Assembly: GCF_000374805.1 (NCBI RefSeq) | Contig: NZ_KB895334.1 | Location: 256,685-320,684, forward strand | Length of the DNA stretch: 64,000 bases | From: Chitiniphilus shinanonensis DSM 23277 | GTDB taxonomy: Bacteria; Pseudomonadota; Gammaproteobacteria; Burkholderiales; Chitinibacteraceae | Reading direction: 5' to 3' | In this document: one piece after another, positions 51,874-61,515 of the stretch | Numbering within the stretch: the first letter of the stretch is position 1 | How the letters are laid out: each line of letters starts with the position of its first letter | The notes under the pieces: model-generated | What the model was told of the DNA's origin: nothing | Databases searched by the model: none | The model's input: only the letters and a program-made list of their open reading frames with translations | Made by a program: the position numbers and the translations under genes

Positions 51874-52746
51874 ATGGCCGGCACTCAGAATGCCCCCCGC
51901 TCCATCGTCACCACCGAATCCCCGCTGGTGCGCTGGCTGCTGACCGCGATCGCGCTGCTGTTCGTCGCGCTGTTCCTGGTGATCCCGCTGGTATCGGTGT
52001 TCGCCGAAGCCTTCAAGCAAGGCTGGCAGCTCTACCTGGCGGCGCTGATCGAGCCGGACGCGCTGGCCGCGATCAAGCTCACCCTGCTCACCGCGCTGGT
52101 CGCCGTGCCGCTCAACCTGGTGTTCGGCGTGGCCGCCGCCTGGGCCATCGCCAAGTTCGACTTCAAGGGCAAGAGCTTCCTGATCACCCTGATCGACCTG
52201 CCGTTCTCGGTGTCGCCGGTGGTCGCCGGCCTGATCTACGTGCTGCTGTTCGGCGCGCAGGGCTGGTGGGGACCGTGGCTGGCCGAGCACGACATCAAGA
52301 TCATCTTCGCCGTGCCGGGCATCGTGCTCGCCACCGTGTTCGTCACCTTTCCCTTCGTCGCCCGCGAGCTGATCCCGCTGATGGAAGCCCAGGGCAGCGA
52401 GGAGGAACAGGCCGCGCTGGTGCTGGGCGCGTCGGGCTGGCAGACCTTCTGGCGCGTCACGCTGCCCAACATCAAGTGGGGCCTCTTGTACGGCGTGATC
52501 CTGGCCAATGCCCGCGCCATGGGCGAATTCGGCGCGGTGTCGGTGGTGTCCGGGCATATCCGCGGCATGACCAACACCATCCCGCTGCACGTGGAGATTC
52601 TCTACAACGAGTACAACTTCGTCGCCGCCTTTGCCTGCGCCTCGATGCTGGCGCTGCTGGCCCTGGTGACGCTGGCGGCCAAGAGCTACGTCGAGTGGGC
52701 CGCCGCGCGGCAGGCCGCCGAAGACCGCCGCCAGGCCGTCGAGTGA
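51874..52746 (+). CDS. cysW: Sulfate ABC transporter permease CysW
   Basis: A 290-residue permease pairing with CysT. Typical CysW stretches are LPFSVSPVVAGLIYVLLFG, the EAA loop EEEQAALVLGASGWQTFWRVTLP and ARAMGEFGAVSVVSGHIRG. GGACGGAGGAAATAAC is its ribosome site, overlapping the end of cysT. Confidence 0.94.
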   Translation: MAGTQNAPRSIVTTESPLVRWLLTAIALLFVALFLVIPLVSVFAEAFKQGWQLYLAALIEPDALAAIKLTLLTALVAVPLNLVFGVAAAWAIAKFDFKGKSFLITLIDLPFSVSPVVAGLIYVLLFGAQGWWGPWLAEHDIKIIFAVPGIVLATVFVTFPFVARELIPLMEAQGSEEEQAALVLGASGWQTFWRVTLPNIKWGLLYGVILANARAMGEFGAVSVVSGHIRGMTNTIPLHVEILYNEYNFVAAFACASMLALLALVTLAAKSYVEWAAARQAAEDRRQAVE

Positions 52747-52806
52747 CGCGGTCCCCCTCCCATTGAAGACAGTGACGCCGGGGCACGCGCCCCGCCGGAG
52801 AAAGCG

Positions 52807-53847
52807 ATGAGTATCGAAGTCAGACAGATCAACAAGCGGTTCGGCGATTTCGTGGCGCTGGACGACATTAACCTGGACATCCAGACCGGCGAACTGCTGG
52901 CGCTGCTCGGCCCGTCCGGCTGCGGCAAGACCACGCTGCTGCGCATCATCGCCGGGCTGGAGACGCCCGACCGCGGCAGCATCCTGTTCCACGGCGAGGA
53001 CGCCACCGATACCCACGTGCGCGAGCGCCAGGTGGGCTTCGTGTTCCAGCACTACGCACTGTTCCGCCACATGACCGTGTTCGAGAACGTGGCGTTCGGC
53101 CTGCGGGTGCGCCCCAAGCACACCCGGCCCACCGACGCGGCGATCAAGCAGAAGGTGCACACCCTGCTGGAGCTGGTGCAGCTGGACTGGCTGGCCGACC
53201 GCTATCCGGCGCAATTGTCCGGCGGCCAGCGCCAGCGCATCGCCCTGGCCCGCGCGCTGGCGGTCGAGCCGCGCGTGCTGCTGCTGGACGAACCGTTCGG
53301 CGCGCTCGACACCAAGGTGCGCAAGGAACTGCGCCGCTGGCTGCGCCGGCTGCACGACGAAATGCACATCACCAGCGTGTTCGTCACCCACGACCAGGAG
53401 GAAGCGCTGGAAGTGGCCGACCGCGTGGTGGTGATGAACAAGGGCCGCATCGAGCAGACCGGCACTCCGGAGCAGGTGTACGACCAGCCGGCCACGCCGT
53501 TCGTGTACCAGTTCCTGGGCGACGTGAACCTGTTCCACAGCCGGGTGCACGAAGGCTGGGCCGAAGTGGGCGGCACCCGCTTCGCCGCGCCCGAGGCCGG
53601 CGACAAGGCGGTGATCTACGTGCGCCCGCACGAGATCGACATCCAGCGCATCGCCACCGACAAGGCCCTGGCCGGGGTGATCACCCACGTGCGTCTGCTG
53701 GGCGCCACGGTGCGGCTGGAGGTGAATGTCGCCGCTGGCGATCCGGTGGAAGTCGAACTGACCCGCGAGCGGTATACGGAAGGGCGCTGGAGCGTGGGCG
53801 AGGCGGTGTGGTTGAGTCCGCGGGAGGCTAGGGTTTACGCGGGGTGA
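52807..53847 (+). CDS. cysA: Sulfate ABC transporter ATPase CysA
   Basis: A 346-residue ATPase. Walker A is GPSGCGKTT, the signature [15 protein letters not shown], Walker [12 protein letters not shown], and the switch His is in VTHDQEEA. After about residue 235 comes a TOBE-like regulatory domain ([13 protein letters not shown]). It powers sulfate uptake by CysTW. 60 bp after cysW; GGAGAAAGCG precedes the ATG. Confidence 0.95.
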   Translation: MSIEVRQINKRFGDFVALDDINLDIQTGELLALLGPSGCGKTTLLRIIAGLETPDRGSILFHGEDATDTHVRERQVGFVFQHYALFRHMTVFENVAFGLRVRPKHTRPTDAAIKQKVHTLLELVQLDWLADRYPAQLSGGQRQRIALARALAVEPRVLLLDEPFGALDTKVRKELRRWLRRLHDEMHITSVFVTHDQEEALEVADRVVVMNKGRIEQTGTPEQVYDQPATPFVYQFLGDVNLFHSRVHEGWAEVGGTRFAAPEAGDKAVIYVRPHEIDIQRIATDKALAGVITHVRLLGATVRLEVNVAAGDPVEVELTRERYTEGRWSVGEAVWLSPREARVYAG

Positions 53848-53855
53848 TTTGGGGG

Positions 53856-53884
53856 AAAAGGAGCCGGTTCAGGCTCCTTTTTTT
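53856..53884 (+). terminator. Terminator of the sulfate operon
   Basis: AAAAGGAGCC-GGTTCA-GGCTCCTTTTTTT, a ten-pair stem with a T-run, 9 bp after the cysA stop. Confidence 0.93.
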
Positions 53885-53908
53885 GTTGGGGGCGGCAATT
53901 GCTGCTGC

Positions 53909-53958
53909 AACTTCAACTTCAACTTCAACTTCAACTTCAACTTCAACTTCAACTTCAA
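53909..53958 (+). repeat. Hexanucleotide microsatellite (AACTTC)8
   Basis: Eight perfect copies of AACTTC plus AA, in non-coding DNA just after the cysA terminator. Confidence 0.97.
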
Positions 53959-53962
53959 AGGC

Positions 53963-54565
53963 TTTTAACCGCCTAGCGCCTGCGGCGCGGTGGATTGACG
54001 CCCTCTACCGCCGTGCGGGCGGGTTCATTTCTTTTGCACGGCCAAAAGAAACGAACCAAAGAAAAGGCCGCCCCGCATACGCGCCCCTTCGGGGTACCCT
54101 CGCGCCGGACAATCGAGGCGGCGGCTGCGGAACTCGGGCGCTGCGCGCCCTCAGACAGTCCTCGCCGAATTCCCGCCCCGCTTGTCCTCTACTCGGCGCT
54201 GCTGAGGGGCCCCGGGCAGACCATCCACTCCCCCGGCCCCTCGCCTTGAAGGCGAGGGGTGACGTGTGCGACGGCCAGCAGACGCGCGCGCGCCTCTTGC
54301 TGACCCAAAAGTACAAGCGGGTGTTTGCTTTTTCCCGCTTCCCGCCGCACCCAACGGGGGTTCCTCCCGTTACGTGGCGCCGAGGAGGGAGCGAGACCCT
54401 AGGCTCGCGACCGACGCAGGGAACCCCGGAGGGGCGCAGACGCGGGGCTCCTTTTCTTTGGTTCGTTTCTTTTGGAGAAGCAAAAGAAATGAACCGGCCC
54501 GCCCGGTCGCGAAGGGCATCAATCAATCGCGCCGCAGGCGCTCGGCGGTTAAAGCCGTTGTGGTT
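53963..54565. repeat. Inverted pair of the CAAAAGAAACGAACCAAAG element, copies B and C
   Basis: Copy B (about 53963-54110, plus) and copy C (about 54360-54565, minus) face each other around a 250-bp centre. Each carries the core CCAAAAGAAACGAACCAAAG next to TTCATTTCTTTTG, and a block like GCGCCTGCGGCGCG. Copy A is at 11752-11952. The centre holds a perfect hairpin, CCCCTCGCCTT-G-AAGGCGAGGGG (54237-54259), preceded by CCACTCCCCC like the hairpin repeat of the island. No gene is supported anywhere in 53885-54612; short open frames here share the same repeat-encoded peptide. Confidence 0.82.
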
Positions 54566-54612
54566 GCTGTTGCAGTTGCAACCGCCGCCTGCCGCCCCGC
54601 AGCCAAACCCGC

Positions 54613-55509
54613 TTACCAGATCGCAAACACCACCCGATCCAGAATCAACGCCCCGAACACCCAAGCCAGATACTTGATCGAATACCGGAACAGATCGCGG
54701 GCGATGGCCTCGTCGCCGCTGCGGTACAGCTTCCAGCTCCGCCAGACGAAGCCGGCGTTGAACCACGCCGCCACCGCCAGATAGAGCCAGCCGCTCATGC
54801 CGATCACGAACGGCAGCACACACACCGCCGCCAGCATCACCGCATACAGCAGGATGGTCTGCCGGGTGAACGCCGCGCCGTGGGTGACCGGCAGCATCGG
54901 CAGGCCGGCCTTTTCGTAGTCCAGGTGGCGATACAGCGCCAGCGCCCAGAAATGCGGCGGGGTCCAGGTGTAGATCAGCAGGAACATCACCGCCGCCTCG
55001 GGCGATACCGTGCCGCTGACGGCGGCCCAGCCCAGCACCGGCGGCATGGCGCCGGCGGCGCCGCCGATCACGATGTTCTGCGGCGTGGCCGGCTTGAGCC
55101 AGCGGGTGTAGACCACGGCGTAGCCGAAGAACGTCGCCAGGGTCAGCGCACAGGCCAGCAGGTTGCCGAAGCTGGCCAGCAGCCACAGCCCGCTCAACGT
55201 CAGCAGCGCGGCGTAGAGCGCGGCGTCGGCGACGGTGACGCTGCCGCGCACCAGCGGGCGGCCCTGGGTGCGGCGCATCGCGGCGTCGCGGTTACGCTCG
55301 ACCAGGCAGTTGACCGCGGCGGCGCCCATTGCCACCAGCGCCACGCCGAGCAGCGAGGCCAGCACGTCGGGCAAGGTCTCCAGCGACGGGCCGGCCATGG
55401 CCGCGCCCACTGCGGCGCAGAATACGATCAGCGACACCACCCTGGGCTTGCCCAGGGCCCACAGGTCAGCGAGCCGTGGAGAATACTGGGCGTACAGAGG
55501 CTTGAACAT
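54613..55509 (-). CDS. cyoE: Protohaem IX farnesyltransferase (haem O synthase)
   Basis: A 298-residue UbiA-family membrane enzyme (also called CtaB) that adds a farnesyl tail to haem B. The prenyl-diphosphate-binding segment NCLVERNRDAAMRRTQGRPL and the second acidic site region (YTWTPPHFWALALY) are present, with about nine membrane helices. The ATG at 55509 follows AAGGAGAAACC. It overlaps the end of ctaA by 44 bp and is the last gene of the oxidase cluster, next to the repeat-filled gap. Confidence 0.93.
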   Translation of the reverse strand: MFKPLYAQYSPRLADLWALGKPRVVSLIVFCAAVGAAMAGPSLETLPDVLASLLGVALVAMGAAAVNCLVERNRDAAMRRTQGRPLVRGSVTVADAALYAALLTLSGLWLLASFGNLLACALTLATFFGYAVVYTRWLKPATPQNIVIGGAAGAMPPVLGWAAVSGTVSPEAAVMFLLIYTWTPPHFWALALYRHLDYEKAGLPMLPVTHGAAFTRQTILLYAVMLAAVCVLPFVIGMSGWLYLAVAAWFNAGFVWRSWKLYRSGDEAIARDLFRYSIKYLAWVFGALILDRVVFAIW

Positions 55510-56485
55510 GAACGGTTTCTCCTTGTCGGGCACGGGCGAGCAACCCGACCAGTAACAGCAAAAGCAGCGCGGCGCCGCCGTTGTGCGCCACCGCCAGCGG
55601 CAGCGGCAGGCCCAGCAGCACGTTGGCGATGCCCAGGCCGATCTGCAACGCCAGCGCGCCCAGCAGCCAGGCGCCGGCGCGGCGGCCACGGCGCAGCAGC
55701 GTCAGCGCCAGCAGGCCGACGGCGATCACCACCGCCACCGCCCACAGCCGGTGGATCCAGTGGATGGCGGCGAGGTGGTCGATGTCGAGCGCCACGCCGT
55801 CGATGGTCAGCCCCAGTTCGCGCAGCGGGTGAAAGCCCACCTGCCAGTCGTCGGGCAGGTGGTAGTTGCCGCGGCAGGCGGGGAAGCCGTCGCAGGCCAG
55901 CGCGGCGTAGTTGGTGGATACCCAGCCACCCAGCGCGATCTGCAACGCCACTACCGCCAGTACGATCCAGGCGCTGATGCGCAGTGCGCCATCCAGCGGC
56001 AGCCGTCCGGGGCTGGCGCGCGCGGCCTGGGCGGCGACCAGCGCCAGCATGGTCATCCCGCCCAGCAGGTGCGAGGTGACCACGCCGGGCATCAGTTTCA
56101 ACGTGACTGTCCACATGCCCAGCAGGGCCTGGAAGATCACCACGCAGATCGGCGCGACCACCAGCAGCGCCGGCATGCGCAACGCGGCGCGGCGGCGCCA
56201 CAGCAGCGCGGTCTGGCCGAGCAGCAGCAGGCCCAGCCCGCCGGCGACATAGCGGTGGATCATTTCCTTCCAGCCCTTGGCCGGATCGACTTCGCCGCCG
56301 TAGTGCTGCTCGGCATGGGCGATCTCGTGGTGGCTGTCCGGCGCGGTGAGGCGGCCGTAGCAGCCGGGCCAGTCCGGACAGCCCAGGCCGGCGTCCTCCA
56401 GCCGCACGTAGGCGCCGAGCATCACCAGCACCAGAGTCCAGCCCACGGTGAACCACAGCAGGCGTTGCAGTGTACGTTGGCTCAT
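55466..56485 (-). CDS. ctaA: Haem A synthase CtaA
   Basis: A 339-residue eight-helix membrane enzyme converting haem O to haem A. It shows the proteobacterial CtaA pattern: GAYVRLEDAGLGCPDWPGC, the haem-ligand histidines in EMIHRYVAG and VTSHLLGGM, LGGWVSTNYAALACDGFPAC and AIHWIHRLWA. Both cysteine pairs of the extracytoplasmic loops are present. Start ATG at 56485 overlaps the upstream gene by four bases, indicating translational coupling. Confidence 0.93.
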   Translation of the reverse strand: MSQRTLQRLLWFTVGWTLVLVMLGAYVRLEDAGLGCPDWPGCYGRLTAPDSHHEIAHAEQHYGGEVDPAKGWKEMIHRYVAGGLGLLLLGQTALLWRRRAALRMPALLVVAPICVVIFQALLGMWTVTLKLMPGVVTSHLLGGMTMLALVAAQAARASPGRLPLDGALRISAWIVLAVVALQIALGGWVSTNYAALACDGFPACRGNYHLPDDWQVGFHPLRELGLTIDGVALDIDHLAAIHWIHRLWAVAVVIAVGLLALTLLRRGRRAGAWLLGALALQIGLGIANVLLGLPLPLAVAHNGGAALLLLLLVGLLARARQGETVHVQASVRPVFSTAR

Positions 56486-56982
56486 CCCAGCCCCTTGTTG
56501 TTCTTGAGGAACTTGCCGATCTCGCTCATCACGCGGCGGCGGCCGTCGATGTCGTCCAGTTGCTGCGGCGCGTAGCGCACCACGGCGTTGCCGTGCGGGT
56601 CGATCAGGTACAGCCCGGCGCCGGGCAGCGGCTGGCGCGGCGTTTCCAGGCCGGCGTCGGCGACGCGCGGGTTGGGGCAGGCGCGGCTGGCGCCGTAACG
56701 CATGCGGTCGGCTTCGCGCCCCTGCCCGACGGTGAACTGGCGCGCGGCGAAGGTCAGGTCGCCTTGCAGCGCGGTGCAGCCGGCGGGGTCGTGCGCCAGC
56801 AGCCGCCATTGCGGCGCGCTGGCGAGGGTGTCGGGCGTCAGCAGCATCTGGCCGTAGCTGGCGCCGCCGGCCGGACGCCACCAGTGGTAGACCGCCTGCG
56901 CGGCGAGGATGGGCACCAGGGCGAGGCCGAACATCAGCAGCAGGGTATTGCGGCCCTTGCGGCGGGGGTCGGGCGTGGTCAT
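56482..56982 (-). CDS. Membrane-anchored protein of the oxidase cluster, function unknown
   Basis: A 166-residue protein with one N-terminal membrane segment (NTLLLMFGLALVPILAAQAVY) and a soluble domain likely facing the periplasm (LYLIDPHGNAVVRYAP near the end). The end resembles thioredoxin/SCO-like proteins (DPxGxxVxxY), but no CxxxC copper site is present. Genes like this commonly lie between surf1 and ctaA in betaproteobacteria. A role in oxidase assembly is inferred from position. ATGA overlaps on both sides. Confidence 0.7.
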   Translation of the reverse strand: MTTPDPRRKGRNTLLLMFGLALVPILAAQAVYHWWRPAGGASYGQMLLTPDTLASAPQWRLLAHDPAGCTALQGDLTFAARQFTVGQGREADRMRYGASRACPNPRVADAGLETPRQPLPGAGLYLIDPHGNAVVRYAPQQLDDIDGRRRVMSEIGKFLKNNKGLG

Positions 56983-57671
56983 GCGCGGACTCCGGAGGAA
57001 CGGTAGAAGCGGACCCACAGCAGTACGCCGATCAGGCTCATGCCCCACCAGGTGGCGGCATAGGCGAGGTGGCGCTCGGGCGGCAGGCCCGGCGGGCCGG
57101 ATTCGCGCACGAACGGCGGCTGCGCGCCGAGGGCGCGGGCGTAGGCCACCGGCTCGGCGCCGCCGCGCCAGGCGGCATAGCGCGCCGGGTCGATGTTCTG
57201 GAACAGGTTGCCCACCGGCGGCGTGGCGGCCAGTTCGAAGAAGCGCGGCCAGCGCGCCAGTTCGACGTCGCTGCCGGCCGGGGCGGGCACGGCGGCGTCG
57301 GCCGGCAGCCAGCCGCGGTTGACCAGCACCACCGCGCCGTCATTCAGGCGGAACGGGGTGACGATCTCGACGCCGACCCGGCCGTTGGCGATGCGCTGGT
57401 CCAGCCGCAGTTCGTCGGCCGGCAGCCACTGGCCGGCGAGGCGCACGCGATGGAATTCGTCGGGGGCCTGCCCGCCGCGCCACACCAGCGGCGGTTGCGC
57501 CAGCGCCTGGGCGTAGGCGGCGGCCAGCGCGCGCTTGCCCAGCGCGCGCGAGAACTGCCAGGCCCCCAGCGCCACCGTCAGCAGCACCAGCGCGGCCAGC
57601 CCGAGCAGGGCCAGGCGTCGCCGGTGATTACCCTGGGTTATGCTACGGTTCGATGAAAAAGGAGCCGACAT
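56979..57671 (-). CDS. SURF1-family oxidase assembly protein
   Basis: A 230-residue protein with a membrane helix at each end (LALLGLAALVLLTVALGAWQF and YAATWWGMSLIGVLLWVRFY) and a periplasmic domain between; VLVNRGWLP and GVEIVTPF are SURF1 signatures. SURF1 helps insert haem A into subunit I. The start is uncertain: the ATG at 57671 overlaps the first bases of the divergent gene at 57670 and has no good ribosome site, and longer in-frame starts would lie antisense inside that gene. Confidence 0.87.
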   Translation of the reverse strand: MSAPFSSNRSITQGNHRRRLALLGLAALVLLTVALGAWQFSRALGKRALAAAYAQALAQPPLVWRGGQAPDEFHRVRLAGQWLPADELRLDQRIANGRVGVEIVTPFRLNDGAVVLVNRGWLPADAAVPAPAGSDVELARWPRFFELAATPPVGNLFQNIDPARYAAWRGGAEPVAYARALGAQPPFVRESGPPGLPPERHLAYAATWWGMSLIGVLLWVRFYRSSGVRA

Positions 57672-57867
57672 GAAAGTTGTTGCCATCATCCTGCTGGTCG
57701 TGATCATCGCCATGCTGGGCCGCGCCATGCTGCAACTGGTGAAGGGCCCATCCGGCTCCCCGCAACTGGTGCGCTCGCTGACCTGGCGCGTGGCGTTGTC
57801 GATCGTGTTGTTCCTGTTGCTGCTGGTGGCGGTGAAAATGGGGTGGTTGGCACCGCACGGGATTTGA
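57670..57867 (+). CDS. Twin-helix membrane protein (DUF2909-like)
   Basis: A 65-residue protein with two hydrophobic helices (VVAIILLVVIIAMLGRAML and VALSIVLFLLLLVAVKMGW), the pattern of DUF2909 proteins found in betaproteobacterial cytochrome oxidase clusters. AAAAAGGAGCC gives a strong ribosome site. It is the only plus-strand gene within the minus-strand oxidase cluster, and its ATG overlaps the SURF1 start head-to-head. Confidence 0.8.
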   Translation: MKVVAIILLVVIIAMLGRAMLQLVKGPSGSPQLVRSLTWRVALSIVLFLLLLVAVKMGWLAPHGI

Positions 57868-57958
57868 GGCACAGCTTTCGGTTCAGTGGACCAACCCGTT
57901 GATATGGAGCGGGGGTGACACCTCACCCCTCACTCCTCCCGCCTCACCCTTCACGTCT

Positions 57959-58837
57959 TCACACGCAATACACGAACACGAACAGGATCAGCCACACCAC
58001 GTCCACGAAGTGCCAGTACCACGCCGCGGCCTCGAAGCCGAAGTGGTGGTGCTGGTCGAAGTGGCCGCGCAGCACGCGCACCAGCATGGTGGTCAGCATG
58101 ATCGCGCCCACCAGCACGTGCATGCCGTGAAAGCCGGTCAGCATGTAGAAGGTGGCGCCATACGCGCCCGACGACAGCTTCAGGCCCAGTTCGCCCCAGG
58201 CGTGGTGATACTCGTAGGCTTGCAGGCACAGGAAGATCGCGCCCAGCAGCACGGTCGCCGCCAGGCCCAGCTTGAGCTTGCCGCGCTTGTTCTCGATCAG
58301 GCCCCAGTGCGCCCAGGTGAGCGTGGCGCCGGAGGTCAGCAGCAGCGCGGTGTTGATCGCCGGGATGCCCCAGGCGGACATCGCCTCGTAGGCGTCGACC
58401 TTGGGGCCGGAGGCCATCGGCCACGCTTCGTTGAACATCGGCCACAGCAGGCCGTGGGTCTCGGCGTGGTAGCCGACGCCGAAGCCCAGCTCGGGCACCG
58501 ACAGCACCCGCATGTAGAACAACGCGCCGAAGAACGCGCTGAAGAACATCACCTCGGAGAAGATGAACCAGCTCATGCCCCAGCGGAACGAGTAGTCCAC
58601 CTGCTTGCCGTAGTCGCCGTGTACCGATTCGCGGATCACGTCGCCGAACCAGCCGAACAGCATCCACAACAGGATGGCGAAGCCCAGCGCCAGGATGTAG
58701 GGGCCGGCGGCGACGCTGTTCATCCAGAACGCGGCACCCAGCGCCAGACAGAACAGGGAGATCGAACCCACCAGCGGCCATTTGCTGGGCGCGGGGACAA
58801 AATAATGCGCGTCGTGGACGCCGTTCTCGACATTCAT
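57959..58837 (-). CDS. ctaE: Cytochrome c oxidase subunit III
   Basis: A 292-residue seven-helix protein. Subunit III markers are HYFVPAPSKWPL, GWFGDVIRES, RWGMSWFIFSEVMFF, AYEYHHAW, GFHGMHVLVG and the final WYWHFVDVVWLILF. It stabilises the oxidase core. GGAGAAGAGC precedes the ATG at 58837. Separated from the DUF2970 gene by a palindromic repeat, so the operon may be interrupted there. Confidence 0.96.
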   Translation of the reverse strand: MNVENGVHDAHYFVPAPSKWPLVGSISLFCLALGAAFWMNSVAAGPYILALGFAILLWMLFGWFGDVIRESVHGDYGKQVDYSFRWGMSWFIFSEVMFFSAFFGALFYMRVLSVPELGFGVGYHAETHGLLWPMFNEAWPMASGPKVDAYEAMSAWGIPAINTALLLTSGATLTWAHWGLIENKRGKLKLGLAATVLLGAIFLCLQAYEYHHAWGELGLKLSSGAYGATFYMLTGFHGMHVLVGAIMLTTMLVRVLRGHFDQHHHFGFEAAAWYWHFVDVVWLILFVFVYCV

Positions 58838-58861
58838 GCTCTTCTCCAGGTATTCAAATTC

Positions 58862-58989
58862 AAAGTCTTGAACCACAGAGGACACGAAGAACACAGAGGA
58901 TCACGGAGAAATTCGAGATAACCCCTGGAACGCTTTCGGGGTTCTCTGTGTGGCTCGGTGTTCTCTGCGCCTTCTGTGTTTCAAGATTT
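58862..58989. repeat. Large palindromic CACAGAGG element, copy 3
   Basis: Arms 58862-58898 and 58954-58989 pair imperfectly (core TTGAACCACAGAGGACAC versus CTTCTGTGTTTCAAG). The same family as at 34821 and 49571. It lies in the 171-bp gap between the DUF2970 gene and ctaE. Confidence 0.82.
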
Positions 58990-59008
58990 GTTTTGTTATG
59001 TATTCGGC

Positions 59009-59191
59009 TCAGCCCTGGCTGCTTACCAGCAGCCGCACCAGCGTGAAGATCCCCAGTGCGATCAACAGCGCCAGCACCAGGCCGGTGACGATCACCTGGG
59101 CCGGCTTGAGGTTGGCGCGTTCGGTTTCCTTGCTGCTGCGGATGCCGACGAAACCGGACAGCACCGCCTTGACCGTGGACAGCAGACTCAT
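59009..59191 (-). CDS. Small membrane protein (DUF2970)
   Basis: A 60-residue protein: a short polar start (MSLLSTVKAVLSGFVGIRSS) and one membrane helix (IVTGLVLALLIALGIFTLVRLLV). DUF2970 genes regularly follow ctaG in betaproteobacterial oxidase operons; the function is unknown. It overlaps the ctaG stop by four bases. Confidence 0.82.
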   Translation of the reverse strand: MSLLSTVKAVLSGFVGIRSSKETERANLKPAQVIVTGLVLALLIALGIFTLVRLLVSSQG

Positions 59192-59736
59192 GCCTTGCCC
59201 TCCCCGTGTGGGTTTTCCTCGAGCGGATACAGCATGTACGACAGCGTCACCGCGCCCAGCTCGGGCGGCATGTCCGCCTCCACCAGCAGCACCACCGTCA
59301 CCTCGCGGGTTTCGCGCGGCGCCAGCGTCAGCGCGTTGAAGCAGAAGCACTCCAGCTTCTGCAGGAAGCGCCCGGCGCGTTCCGGCGCGTAGCTGGGCAC
59401 CGCGCGGATGCCCAGCGGCGCGTCGCTGAGGTTTTCCAGGCGGAACTTCGCCTTGATCAGCCCCCCGGCGCGCCCCGCCGTCACCGGCTCCAGCGCGGTC
59501 AGCCGCGCCGGCAGGCCGGCGGCGACGTTGCTGTCGAACTCCACCCGCATTGCCGCGGCATGGGTGTCGGCCAGCTCCGGCCGGGCCCGATCCACACCCA
59601 GCGCTTCGCAGAACACGTTGTAGAACGGCACCATCCCATAGGCGAAACCCACCATCAGGGCTGCCACCACCGCCAGCTTGATCGCAAGCCGGCGGTTGGC
59701 GCGCTGTTGGGTGAGGGCGAGCGTCGCGGCGGTCAT
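59188..59736 (-). CDS. ctaG: Cytochrome oxidase copper chaperone CtaG/Cox11
   Basis: A 182-residue protein with one N-terminal membrane helix and a periplasmic immunoglobulin-like domain that delivers copper to the CuB site of subunit I. Key residues: Cys in MVPFYNVFCEALG and the copper-binding CFCF motif (KLECFCFNALTL). EVTVVLLVEADMPPELG is a further family landmark. It overlaps the 37-residue gene upstream and the DUF2970 gene downstream. Confidence 0.95.
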   Translation of the reverse strand: MTAATLALTQQRANRRLAIKLAVVAALMVGFAYGMVPFYNVFCEALGVDRARPELADTHAAAMRVEFDSNVAAGLPARLTALEPVTAGRAGGLIKAKFRLENLSDAPLGIRAVPSYAPERAGRFLQKLECFCFNALTLAPRETREVTVVLLVEADMPPELGAVTLSYMLYPLEENPHGEGKA

Positions 59737-59846
59737 TGGCTGAGCAGGTACTGCTTGACGATGATGCCGAGGAAGAACGCCAGCGCGATGCTGCCGATCA
59801 CCAGCGCGGTGCGCAGGTTGCTGCGACGGGGCGGTTGTCCGGTCAT
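59733..59846 (-). CDS. 37-residue cytochrome oxidase small assembly protein
   Basis: A tiny gene, easily missed, that starts 7 bp after the ctaD stop and overlaps ctaG by four bases. It encodes a basic start (MTGQPPRRSNLRT), one membrane helix (ALVIGSIALAFFLGIIV) and KQYLLSQ. Proteins of this size and form are annotated in the same place in other betaproteobacterial oxidase operons. The tight coupling on both sides supports it as real. Confidence 0.82.
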   Translation of the reverse strand: MTGQPPRRSNLRTALVIGSIALAFFLGIIVKQYLLSQ

Positions 59847-59853
59847 GGCTGCG

Positions 59854-61506
<1,653 letters not shown>

Positions 61507-61515
61507 GATCGGTCC

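Noticed and set aside
53963-54565. Insertion sequence bounded by inverted repeats
   Set aside because: The inverted pair has no transposase or other real gene inside, and its copies elsewhere are single and not IS-like.
57671-57926. Longer SURF1 start near 57926
   Set aside because: It would run antisense through the whole DUF2909-like gene, which has a strong ribosome site and clear membrane helices.
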